DNA of 64,000 nt from Blautia sp. Marseille-P3201T (GTDB taxonomy: Bacteria; Bacillota; Clostridia; Lachnospirales; Lachnospiraceae). Where the stretch lies: assembly GCF_900120295.1 (NCBI RefSeq), contig NZ_LT635469.1, positions 124,001 through 188,000 on the forward strand. The letters run 5' to 3'. The position numbers and the translations under genes are program-made. The notes below the pieces were generated by a model that worked only from the letters and a program-made list of their open reading frames with translations, was not told the origin of the DNA and did not search any database. Positions 54,967 through 62,843 of this stretch are shown piece after piece; within the stretch, counting starts at the first letter, position 1; each line of letters starts with the position of its first letter.

Positions 54967-55881
54967 ATGGAGAAATCAGAAGAAAATGAGAAAAAATATG
55001 AAACCTTTTTTACTGAAAAAATGAGTGATGAGGAATTAAATCGGAAAATTTTGGAAGAATTTTTGAAAGAGGCGGAAGAAATCGAAAAAGAGGCGGAAGA
55101 AATTTCAAAGTCTTTAGAATGCGAACCAACAGAGGAAGGCTTTCAAAAATTAATGGCTGAAATTAGAAGACGTGAATCCACTGAAAAAACAAACGATTAT
55201 GTGACAAATGTAGATGATAGAGAGAAAGACACAAGTAAATTAAGCAAATTTAAAAATGAAAAACATGTAGACCGAAGCAATAGCAAACAGGGAAATACAG
55301 GGAGAAAGAGAGTGGTGCGTTGGGCTTCTGCTGCGGCAGCAGTCCTAATCGGTGTATTCGGCATTTCTATGAGCAGTGAGGCAAACAGAGCATACATCAT
55401 GAGGGAGATGAATGAGTTGTTTGGAAATGATGTGAATACACGAGTAAATAACAATGAAGTATTGGAAAGTGACAGGACGGAGAAGTATGCTTGCGAGAAG
55501 ATAGAGAATACTTTGGACATTAAAATGCCTAGATTTTTTTATCTTCCGGATAAATTAGAATATCAGGCATATACTCTAGACGAAGAGGCAGGAGCAGGAA
55601 TTTTGCAATATTCTTATGATGAGCAAATAATATTTTTAACAGCATTTTTGAATGAAAATAAAGCCTCTGTTTTAAATCAAAATGATAATGGTGTTTTAAT
55701 TGAAACTTTTCAAAATGATTTTATACCGGAATTAAAGATTACGTTATGGAAAATAGAGGAAAAAGAAGATAAGACGCCGATATATGCTTTAAGATGGGAA
55801 TACAAAAACAGTTATTATGAATTTTTCGGGGGAATACAAGAAAAGGAAATGGAGAATATAGCTAAGAATATTATGTATTAG
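54967..55881 (+). CDS. Putative anti-sigma factor with DUF4367-like domain
   Basis: 304 residues. The N-terminal 115 are highly charged and soluble (about half Glu and Lys). A single membrane helix follows (VVRWASAAAAVLIGVFGISM), then an outer domain of about 165 residues with FFYLPDKLEYQAYTLDEEAGAGILQYSYDEQIIFLTA, resembling DUF4367. The topology fits a transmembrane anti-sigma factor for the ECF sigma at 53240. The role is inferred. It is followed after 17 bases by a secreted protein gene. Confidence 0.7.
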   Translation: MEKSEENEKKYETFFTEKMSDEELNRKILEEFLKEAEEIEKEAEEISKSLECEPTEEGFQKLMAEIRRRESTEKTNDYVTNVDDREKDTSKLSKFKNEKHVDRSNSKQGNTGRKRVVRWASAAAAVLIGVFGISMSSEANRAYIMREMNELFGNDVNTRVNNNEVLESDRTEKYACEKIENTLDIKMPRFFYLPDKLEYQAYTLDEEAGAGILQYSYDEQIIFLTAFLNENKASVLNQNDNGVLIETFQNDFIPELKITLWKIEEKEDKTPIYALRWEYKNSYYEFFGGIQEKEMENIAKNIMY

Positions 55882-55898
55882 CTGTAAGAAGGAGGAAA

Positions 55899-56393
55899 AT
55901 GAAAATTTTAAAAAATAATAAAAATCTATTGAGAAATATATTAATGGTAGCTTTGATTTTGGCAGTAAACACAACAGTTTTGGCAAATGGAAACAGTTTA
56001 AAAGAAAGCACAAATGATAGTTTTAAATTTGCTAAAGAAAATTCTTCAGAGATAAGTTTATATAATAGTGCCAGAGGAAATATTCTCAATCAGGGAACTG
56101 CTAAAGTAACAGATAATGGAAATGGCAGTGTCAATGTTTATGGAGCTGTATACGGAAGAGTAACTTGTGACAAGTTAACTTTAAAGTTGACTTTACAAAG
56201 ATATTCTAATGGAAGTTGGTATAATATAAGAACTTTTTCAGATACAGCTTATAATACTGCATTGTTGACGAAAAGTTATAACGTGCAGGTCACGAGAGGC
56301 TATTACTATCGAGTAAAAGCAGCCTGTGTAGCACAAGATGGAAGTATAATTGAAAGTAAAGATCCTATCACAGATGGTATTCTTGTGGACTAA
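55899..56393 (+). CDS. Secreted protein, DUF6147-like
   Basis: 164 residues. A Lys/Asn-rich start and hydrophobic helix ending VNTTVLA give a Sec signal. The mature part is beta-rich with Asn and Tyr repeats (VTDNGNGSVNVYGAVYGRVTCDKLTLKLTLQRYSNGSWYNI ... YYYRVKAACVAQDG), resembling small exported DUF6147-type proteins. It follows the anti-sigma-like gene after GAAGGAGG. It may belong to the same stress unit. Function unknown. Confidence 0.75.
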   Translation: MKILKNNKNLLRNILMVALILAVNTTVLANGNSLKESTNDSFKFAKENSSEISLYNSARGNILNQGTAKVTDNGNGSVNVYGAVYGRVTCDKLTLKLTLQRYSNGSWYNIRTFSDTAYNTALLTKSYNVQVTRGYYYRVKAACVAQDGSIIESKDPITDGILVD

Positions 56394-56433
56394 CTACACA
56401 ATTTATTAAATTTCCTAAAAAATAAATAAAGTC

Positions 56434-56463
56434 CTGTCAAAACCCTCTTTACTGGGGTATAAT
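56434..56463 (+). promoter_or_regulatory. Promoter of the beta-CASP gene
   Basis: CTGTCA (56434-56439), 18 bases, TATAAT (56458-56463), 42 bases before the start codon. The -35 is weak. Confidence 0.5.
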
Positions 56464-56505
56464 GAATATAGCAACATTCATTTTACCACAAAAGGGGGTT
56501 TTTCT

Positions 56506-58113
56506 ATGAAACTGACTTTTATAGGGGCTGCTCATGAAGTTACCGGAAGTTGTTACTTCTTAGAAGCAGCAGGCAAGAAATTTATTGTGGATTGTGGTAT
56601 GGAACAGGGGCCCGACCAGTATGAAAATCAGGATATTCCGGTAGCGGCGTCAGAATTGGATTTTGCACTGCTGACACATGCACATATTGACCATTCCGGT
56701 AATTTTCCTTTGATACATGCCAGAGGATTTCGAGGTCCGATTTATGCAACTGCGGCGACTTGTGATTTGTGCGATATTATGCTTCGTGACAGTGCACATA
56801 TTCAGATGTTTGAGGCAGAATGGAGAAATCGTAAAGCTAAGAGAAACGGACAGACGGAATTTGTGCCTGCCTATACCATGGAGGATGCGTTAGGGGTTAT
56901 TCAGCAGTTTGTAGAGTGCAATTATAATCAGGTAATACAGATTGCGGAAGGTATTAAAGTACGCTTTGTAGATGCAGGGCATTTATTGGGGTCAGCCAGC
57001 ATTGAACTATGGATTACAGAAGATGGTGAAGAGCGGAAAATCGTATTTTCAGGAGATATTGGAAATACAGAACAGCCATTGATTAAAGATCCGGAATATC
57101 TGGACAGTGCAGATTATGTGGTTATGGAGTCCACCTATGGAGATAGAAGTCACGGAGAGAAACCGGATTACGTGACAGAACTGGTGGGAATTTTAAGGAA
57201 AACCTTTAAGCGAGGCGGAAATGTGGTAATTCCTTCTTTTGCAGTGGGAAGAACACAGGAAATGCTCTACTTCCTTAGAAAGATTAAAGAAGATAATATG
57301 CTGCCGGAATTTGCGGGGTTCGAGGTATATGTGGATAGCCCTCTTGCAGTACAGGCTACCAGCATTTTTAAAGAGCATTACAGCGAATGTTATGATGAAG
57401 AGGCTATGGAATTGATCAATAAAGGAATAAATCCTATTGCATTTCCTGGATTGAAGCTGTCCATTACCAGTGACGAGTCAAGAGCGATTAATTTCAATGA
57501 AACGCCAAAAGTAATTCTATCGGCCAGCGGTATGTGTGATGCAGGACGTATCAAGCATCACTTAAAACATAATCTTTGGAGAAGCGACTCTACTATTTTA
57601 TTTGTAGGGTATCAGGCAGTGGGAACACTGGGACGATCTTTAGTAGAGGGAGCAAAGGATGTTCATATTTTTGGAGAAGAAATTCATGTAAACGCAGATA
57701 TTGTAAGACTTCCCGGTATTAGCGGACACGCAGATAATACAGGACTTATGAGGTGGGCGTCCTCCTTTAAGGAAAAGCCAAAACGCGTTTTTGTGGCGCA
57801 TGGAGATGATCAGGTTTGTGACTTGTTTGCAAAGAGGCTGGAGGATGAACTGGGGTATCAGGCAATGGCGCCGTATAGTGGAACGGAAGTTGATCTGTTG
57901 ACAAATGAAATAACCAGAGAAACAGTGGGAATTGTCATTAAACATGTAGAACAGAAAGCAAAGAGCAGAAAGGCAGCTGGAGTATTTGCAAGATTACTTG
58001 CAGCAGGACAGAGATTAATGACAGTAATCCGTCATAATGAGGGCGGTACGAATAAAGATTTGGCCAGATTTGCAGACCAGATTAATGCATTATGTGACAA
58101 GTGGGAAAGATAA
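56506..58113 (+). CDS. Metallo-beta-lactamase fold RNA-processing protein (beta-CASP)
   Basis: 535 residues. MBL part with FIGAAHEVTGSCYFLE, the metal motif THAHIDHSGN, DAGHLLGSASIEL and FSGDIGN. Beta-CASP insert with VIPSFAVGRTQEMLY, DSPLAVQAT and SASGMCDAGRIKHHLKHNL, then FVAHGDDQV. The C-terminal 80 residues are extra. It is probably a zinc-dependent RNase or related hydrolase of the YSH1/exonuclease type. Single gene with its own promoter and a terminator hairpin. Confidence 0.9.
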   Translation: MKLTFIGAAHEVTGSCYFLEAAGKKFIVDCGMEQGPDQYENQDIPVAASELDFALLTHAHIDHSGNFPLIHARGFRGPIYATAATCDLCDIMLRDSAHIQMFEAEWRNRKAKRNGQTEFVPAYTMEDALGVIQQFVECNYNQVIQIAEGIKVRFVDAGHLLGSASIELWITEDGEERKIVFSGDIGNTEQPLIKDPEYLDSADYVVMESTYGDRSHGEKPDYVTELVGILRKTFKRGGNVVIPSFAVGRTQEMLYFLRKIKEDNMLPEFAGFEVYVDSPLAVQATSIFKEHYSECYDEEAMELINKGINPIAFPGLKLSITSDESRAINFNETPKVILSASGMCDAGRIKHHLKHNLWRSDSTILFVGYQAVGTLGRSLVEGAKDVHIFGEEIHVNADIVRLPGISGHADNTGLMRWASSFKEKPKRVFVAHGDDQVCDLFAKRLEDELGYQAMAPYSGTEVDLLTNEITRETVGIVIKHVEQKAKSRKAAGVFARLLAAGQRLMTVIRHNEGGTNKDLARFADQINALCDKWER

Positions 58114-58118
58114 AGAAT

Positions 58119-58163
58119 AAGGCTGTTGTGTCAAAAAGTAAAATATTTTGATGCAGCAGCCTT
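58119..58163 (+). terminator. Shared-stem hairpin, copy after the beta-CASP gene
   Basis: AAGGCTGTTGTGTCAAAA (58119-58136) pairs with TTTTGATGCAGCAGCCTT (58146-58163) over 18 bases with G-U pairs, loop nine bases. It is the same family as 34746, 41249 and 61200. Confidence 0.8.
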
Positions 58164-58217
58164 AAAAATCTTGATTTTTTAAGTCTGTTTTTTTATAATG
58201 GAATACATAAAAAGATT

Positions 58218-58247
58218 TAGTGGATGCTCTATGCTTCCACTATTTTT
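58218..58247 (+). terminator. Second hairpin after the beta-CASP gene
   Basis: TAGTGGA (58218-58224) pairs with TCCACTA (58236-58242), followed by five T. It lies directly before the palindromic repeat copy 2. Confidence 0.7.
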
Positions 58248-58248
58248 A

Positions 58249-58390
58249 TTTCATTAGGAAATTGCATCCTATGAAATAAAAAATGCTCTGCGAGGATCGC
58301 ACTGCAGTGACAGGGATTATGTTGCCGGAGCAAGCCACCGCAGGCGGAGAATTCTGCTTTACAGAATTCTTATTTGTGTAATGGGAAAAT
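58249..58390. repeat. Dispersed palindromic repeat, copy 2
   Basis: TTTCATTAGGA (58249-58259) and TCCTATGAAA (58267-58276) around AATTGCA, followed by AAAAATGCTCTGCGAGGAT. This matches copy 1 at 9858 over about 45 bases. A local inverted repeat AGAATTCTG / ACAGAATTCT follows near 58350. No gene is seen. The 58114-58429 gap is thus two hairpins plus this repeat. Confidence 0.6.
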
Positions 58391-58429
58391 TTGCCTTATG
58401 AAAGAATAAAATTATTTGGGGGAAACCAT

Positions 58430-59680
58430 ATGTATACAGTAGTAGTTGCTGATGATGAAGCAAAGCAGCGAGAAGAAATGATTAAAACAATTGAGTGGGA
58501 AAAGATTGGTTTCCGTGTTGTGGGGGAAGCGGAAAATGGCAGTGAAGCATTGGACTTGGTATCACGGTTAGCACCGGATTTACTTCTAACGGATATTCGT
58601 ATGCCATTTGTTTCAGGAATTGATCTGGCAAGAGCAGTACGTGAAGTAAGACCCGCTACGCAAATTGCATTTTTAAGTGGATTTGATGAATTTACTTATG
58701 CACAACAGGCAATACAGTATAATATTATCAGTTATCTGCTAAAGCCCATTTCTGTTTTAGAACTTACAGAAGAACTGAAAAAAATAAAAGAAAAGATAGA
58801 TAGAATATTTGAAGACTTTGCAAAAATCCAAAAAGGAGAAGCCAATACAGGAGCAGATTTTTTTCTTCCTCTGTTATTAAACCAATCGTATTTTGAAAGT
58901 ATCGAAGAAAGAGAAAAAAGGCTTTTAAAAGAACAGAAACAAATGGGACTTTTAAGACCGGGGAGAGAGGACTGGAATTATGAGGTGATTTCCATTGTTC
59001 TGCGGGATAAGGAAGGAAAAAATTGCACAGCACAGCGTCATATACATGGTGTTAACAGCATTTTACAGAAATATATGGAATTTTTCACTTTTTATATTGA
59101 TGGCAGAATTGTATCTGTCTTATATGCAGGACCGAATTCTATGCAGAAATATCTACATATATTGGTGACAGATATTGTACAGAGCATGGAGAGGATTTTG
59201 AAGCTACGTTGCAGTATTGGAATAGGGAGAGAAACTCATAAACTTACCGGGCTGTATCGCTCCTGTGCAGAGTCTGCCAGCGCTCTTTCCTGTGATCAGG
59301 GAGGAGAAAGAAAGATTTTTTATTTACAGGATATGTATGCTGTAGAAGGAACACCGGATTTATGTGATAAAGCATTGGATAAAATCAGACAGGAATACGG
59401 AAATGCGGATATATCCCTGATATCTGTGAGCAAAGAAATCGGAATTAGTCCCAATTACCTCAGTATGTTGATAAAAAAGAAAACAGGTAAGTCTTTTGTG
59501 GATTTTCTTACTACTTTGAGAATGGAAAATGCAGAAAGAATTTTAAGGGAAACAGATATGAAAATCAGGGAGGTTTCAGAGCAGTGCGGATATAGCGACC
59601 AGCACTATTTCAGCTATTGTTTTAAGAAATATGCCGGAGTTTCACCGAATATTCTTCGGAAACAGATGAAAAACAGTTGA
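58430..59680 (+). CDS. YesN-type response regulator with AraC output domain
   Basis: 416 residues; ATG 58430 follows a GGGGG site, and upstream frames are rejected. Receiver domain: acidic pair in VVADDEAKQREEM, phosphoacceptor in LLLTDIRMPFVSG, Lys in YLLKPIS. A middle region of about 180 residues leads to a C-terminal AraC helix-turn-helix pair (SVSKEIGISPNYLSMLIKKKTGKSFVDFL and IREVSEQCGYSDQHYFSYCFKKYAGVSP). It lies directly before mglB and probably controls it. No kinase gene is adjacent. Confidence 0.93.
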   Translation: MYTVVVADDEAKQREEMIKTIEWEKIGFRVVGEAENGSEALDLVSRLAPDLLLTDIRMPFVSGIDLARAVREVRPATQIAFLSGFDEFTYAQQAIQYNIISYLLKPISVLELTEELKKIKEKIDRIFEDFAKIQKGEANTGADFFLPLLLNQSYFESIEEREKRLLKEQKQMGLLRPGREDWNYEVISIVLRDKEGKNCTAQRHIHGVNSILQKYMEFFTFYIDGRIVSVLYAGPNSMQKYLHILVTDIVQSMERILKLRCSIGIGRETHKLTGLYRSCAESASALSCDQGGERKIFYLQDMYAVEGTPDLCDKALDKIRQEYGNADISLISVSKEIGISPNYLSMLIKKKTGKSFVDFLTTLRMENAERILRETDMKIREVSEQCGYSDQHYFSYCFKKYAGVSPNILRKQMKNS

Positions 59681-59860
59681 CGGAATGCACATATTTCGAC
59701 AGAAAAAACTAGAATATTATACGATATGACTAAGAAAATCTTAAAAATTTCAATGAGAAACAAAAAAAATTCTATGTTTTCTTTTGTGAATATTGTGTAT
59801 AGTGTCAATATCAATAAAAGGCACGGACGAAAAGAGTGCCACGGAAGGGAGAATATTTCA

Positions 59861-61165
59861 ATGAAAAGAAAATTAGCAGTATTAGCAATGACAGCAGTAT
59901 TAGGACTTTCTGCTGTTGCATGTGGTTCTGAACCTGCAAAAGAAGAAGGAAACAAAACAGAGGAAACAGGAAAAACAGAAGAAGGCGGAAAAACAGAAGC
60001 TTCTGACGTTGCAAACAAAGACAAACCTTTAGTATGGTTCAACCGTCAGCCATCTAACAGTTCTACTGGTGAACTGGACATGAATGCTCTTAACTTCAAC
60101 AAAGATACTTACTATGTAGGATTTGATGCAAATCAGGGTGCTGAACTTCAGGGACAGATGGTTAAAGAATACATCGAAAAAAATGCAGATACTATTGACC
60201 GTAACGGCGATGGCGTAATCGGATACGTTTTAGCAATCGGTGATATCGGACATAATGACTCTATCGCACGTACAAGAGGTGTTCGTAAAGCTCTTGGAAC
60301 AGGCGTAGAAAAAGATGGCGCTATCAACAGTGAACCAGTTGGAACAAACGTAGACGGAAAACAAGGTGCAGTTCAGGATGGTTCCTTAGAAGCAGGCGGA
60401 AAGAAATTCGTAGTTCGTGAATTAGGTTCTCAGGAAATGAAGAACTCTGCTGGTGCTACATGGGATGCTGCTACAGCAGGTAACGCAATCGGAACATGGT
60501 CTTCTTCTTTCGGTGATCAGATTGATGTTGTTGTTTCTAACAATGATGGTATGGGAATGTCTATGTTCAATGCTTGGTCAAAAGAAAACAAAGTTCCTAC
60601 TTTCGGATACGATGCTAACAGTGATGCAGTAGCAGCTATCGCAGAAGGTTACGGCGGAACAATCAGCCAGCATGCAGACGTACAGGCTTACTTAACACTT
60701 CGTGTTCTTCGTAACGCATTAGACGGTGTTGATATTGATACAGGTATTGGTACAGCAGACGAAGCTGGAAACGTTCTTAGCGATAAAGAATATGTATACA
60801 AAGAAGATGAACGTTCTTACTATGCATTAAACGTAGCTGTAACAGCAGATAACTATCAGGAATTCACAGACTCTACTAAGACATTTGAGCCTGTATCCAA
60901 ACAGTTAGATGAAAGCAAAGCTCCTAAAAAGAAAGTATGGCTGAACATTTACAACGCTTCTGATAACTTCTTAAGCTCTACATACCAGCCACTTCTTGAG
61001 AAATATGATGACCTTCTGAACCTGGATGTTGAATACATCGGTGGTGATGGACAGACAGAATCCAACATCACAAACCGTCTTGGAAACCCAAGCCAGTATG
61101 ATGCATTTGCTATCAACATGGTTAAAACAGACAATGCAGCTTCCTATACAGCATTACTGCAGTAA
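59861..61165 (+). CDS. mglB: Galactose/glucose-binding lipoprotein MglB, circularly permuted
   Basis: 434 residues; ATG 59861 after AAGGGAG. Lipoprotein signal with LSAVAC, then an acidic linker. Residues about 55-345 match the usual second part of MglB: VWFNRQPS, calcium loop DRNGDGVIGY (113-122), GHNDSIARTRG, ATWDAATAG, VVSNNDGMGM and FGYDANSD. Residues 356-434 (VWLNIYNASDNFLSSTYQPLL ... DAFAINMVKTD) match the usual N-terminal segment. The order is thus permuted at the first lobe crossover. Nearly all sugar contacts are kept; the position near ISQHADVQA has His where Asn is common. Codon use suggests high expression. Confidence 0.9.
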   Translation: MKRKLAVLAMTAVLGLSAVACGSEPAKEEGNKTEETGKTEEGGKTEASDVANKDKPLVWFNRQPSNSSTGELDMNALNFNKDTYYVGFDANQGAELQGQMVKEYIEKNADTIDRNGDGVIGYVLAIGDIGHNDSIARTRGVRKALGTGVEKDGAINSEPVGTNVDGKQGAVQDGSLEAGGKKFVVRELGSQEMKNSAGATWDAATAGNAIGTWSSSFGDQIDVVVSNNDGMGMSMFNAWSKENKVPTFGYDANSDAVAAIAEGYGGTISQHADVQAYLTLRVLRNALDGVDIDTGIGTADEAGNVLSDKEYVYKEDERSYYALNVAVTADNYQEFTDSTKTFEPVSKQLDESKAPKKKVWLNIYNASDNFLSSTYQPLLEKYDDLLNLDVEYIGGDGQTESNITNRLGNPSQYDAFAINMVKTDNAASYTALLQ

Positions 61166-61199
61166 TGGAACGGTAATACCTGTGGCAAGATGACAGATA

Positions 61200-61257
61200 G
61201 AGGGTGTCGTGTTAAGGCAGTATTTTGGATACGCCCTTAATGCGACAGCCTCTTTTA
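61200..61257 (+). terminator. Shared-stem hairpin between mglB and mglA
   Basis: GAGGGTGTCGTGTTAAGG (61200-61217) pairs with CCTTAATGCGACAGCCTC (61235-61252), then TTTT. It sits inside the operon and could end or stabilise most mglB transcripts, giving more binding protein than transporter. Confidence 0.75.
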
Positions 61258-61316
61258 AATCTGACAGTAAGAAAACGTTGTCAGATACCAATATAGAGAT
61301 ACAGGAGTAGAAAAGA

Positions 61317-62825
61317 ATGGCAGATAAGAAAGATGATATTGTCTTATCGATACGCAATATGAGTAAGTCTTTTGGCCGAAACCGAGTTCTGGATCATATT
61401 AATCTGGACTTGAAAAAAGGAACGGTTATGGGACTTATGGGTGAGAATGGTGCCGGTAAGTCAACAATGATGAAATGTCTTTTTGGAACTTATCAGAAAG
61501 ATGAAGGAAAGATCACTCTGGACGGCAGAGAAGTCAGTTTTTCAGGACCAAAGGATGCACTGGAAAACGGAATTGCCATGGTTCATCAGGAATTGAACCA
61601 GTGTCTGGAACGAAATGTTATGGATAATCTTTTCCTTGGACGTTATCCGGTAAATTCCGCCGGTATCGTTGATGAGGGAAGAATGAAAAAAGAAGCTTCC
61701 GAGCTTTTCAGAAAGCTGGGCATGACAGTAAACCTGACACAGCCTATGCGTAATATGTCAGTATCCCAAAGACAGATGTGTGAGATTGCAAAAGCAATTT
61801 CCTATAATGCAAAAGTAATTGTTCTCGATGAGCCTACTTCTTCTCTGACAGTACAGGAAGTAGATAAATTATTTGAGATGATGAGAATGTTAAAAGAGCA
61901 GGGAATTTCTCTGATTTACATTTCTCATAAAATGGATGAGATTTTTGAAATTTGTGATGAGATTTCAGTTCTTAGAGACGGTAATCTGGTTATGACAAAA
62001 AGTTCAAAAGATACAGATATGAATGAACTGATTGCAGCCATGGTTGGTCGTTCTCTGGAAAATCGTTTCCCACCGGTAGACAACAAGCCAAAGGATGTTA
62101 TTTTATCCATTCAGCATTTGTCTACAAAATTTGAGCCTCACTTACAGGATATTACCTTTGATGTAAGAGAGGGAGAAATTTTCGGACTTTACGGTCTGGT
62201 AGGTGCGGGACGTACAGAACTTTTAGAGACTATTTTTGGTATCCGAACCAGAGCGGCAGGACGTGTTTACTTCAATAATAAGCTGATGAACTTCAACAGC
62301 GCAAAAGAAGCAATGGAGCACGGCTTTGCACTGATTACAGAGGAAAGAAAGGCAAACGGTCTGTTCCTGAAATGTGACTTGACATTCAATACAACCATTG
62401 CAAACCTGCTTCAGTATAAATCAGGTATTGCTCTTTCAGACTCCAAAATGATAAAAGCAACTGCCAACGAAATCAAAATTATGCACACAAAATGTATGGG
62501 ACCGGATGATATGATTTCCAGTCTTTCAGGCGGTAATCAGCAGAAGGTTATTTTTGGAAAATGGCTGGAACGCAGTCCTCAGGTATTCATGATGGACGAG
62601 CCGACCAGAGGAATTGATGTTGGTGCAAAATATGAAATTTACGACCTGATTATTCAGATGGCAAAACAGGGAAAAACAATTATCGTTGTTTCCTCAGAAA
62701 TGCCTGAAATTCTGGGTATTACAAATCGTATTGGTGTCATGTCTAACGGACATCTTTCAGGAATTGTAAATACAAAAGAGACAAATCAGGAAGAACTTTT
62801 AAGACTCAGTGCAAAATACCTATAA
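61317..62825 (+). CDS. mglA: Galactose/methyl galactoside ABC transporter ATPase MglA
   Basis: 502 residues with two ABC domains. The first has Walker A GENGAGKST, signature MSVSQRQM and Walker B VIVLDEPTSSL. The second has a degenerate Walker A (GLVGAGRTE), signature LSGGNQQKV and Walker B VFMMDEPTRGID, the standard arrangement for sugar ABC ATPases of this class. Start after ACAGGAG. mglC begins 18 bases after the stop. Confidence 0.95.
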   Translation: MADKKDDIVLSIRNMSKSFGRNRVLDHINLDLKKGTVMGLMGENGAGKSTMMKCLFGTYQKDEGKITLDGREVSFSGPKDALENGIAMVHQELNQCLERNVMDNLFLGRYPVNSAGIVDEGRMKKEASELFRKLGMTVNLTQPMRNMSVSQRQMCEIAKAISYNAKVIVLDEPTSSLTVQEVDKLFEMMRMLKEQGISLIYISHKMDEIFEICDEISVLRDGNLVMTKSSKDTDMNELIAAMVGRSLENRFPPVDNKPKDVILSIQHLSTKFEPHLQDITFDVREGEIFGLYGLVGAGRTELLETIFGIRTRAAGRVYFNNKLMNFNSAKEAMEHGFALITEERKANGLFLKCDLTFNTTIANLLQYKSGIALSDSKMIKATANEIKIMHTKCMGPDDMISSLSGGNQQKVIFGKWLERSPQVFMMDEPTRGIDVGAKYEIYDLIIQMAKQGKTIIVVSSEMPEILGITNRIGVMSNGHLSGIVNTKETNQEELLRLSAKYL

Positions 62826-62843
62826 TGAGGGAGAAGAATAGAT

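Noticed and set aside
56434-56505. AAAACCCTCTTT and AAAGGGGGTTTT could pair as a terminator before the beta-CASP gene.
   Set aside because: The left arm is in the promoter upstream of the likely start, so it would not be transcribed; the right arm is the ribosome site.
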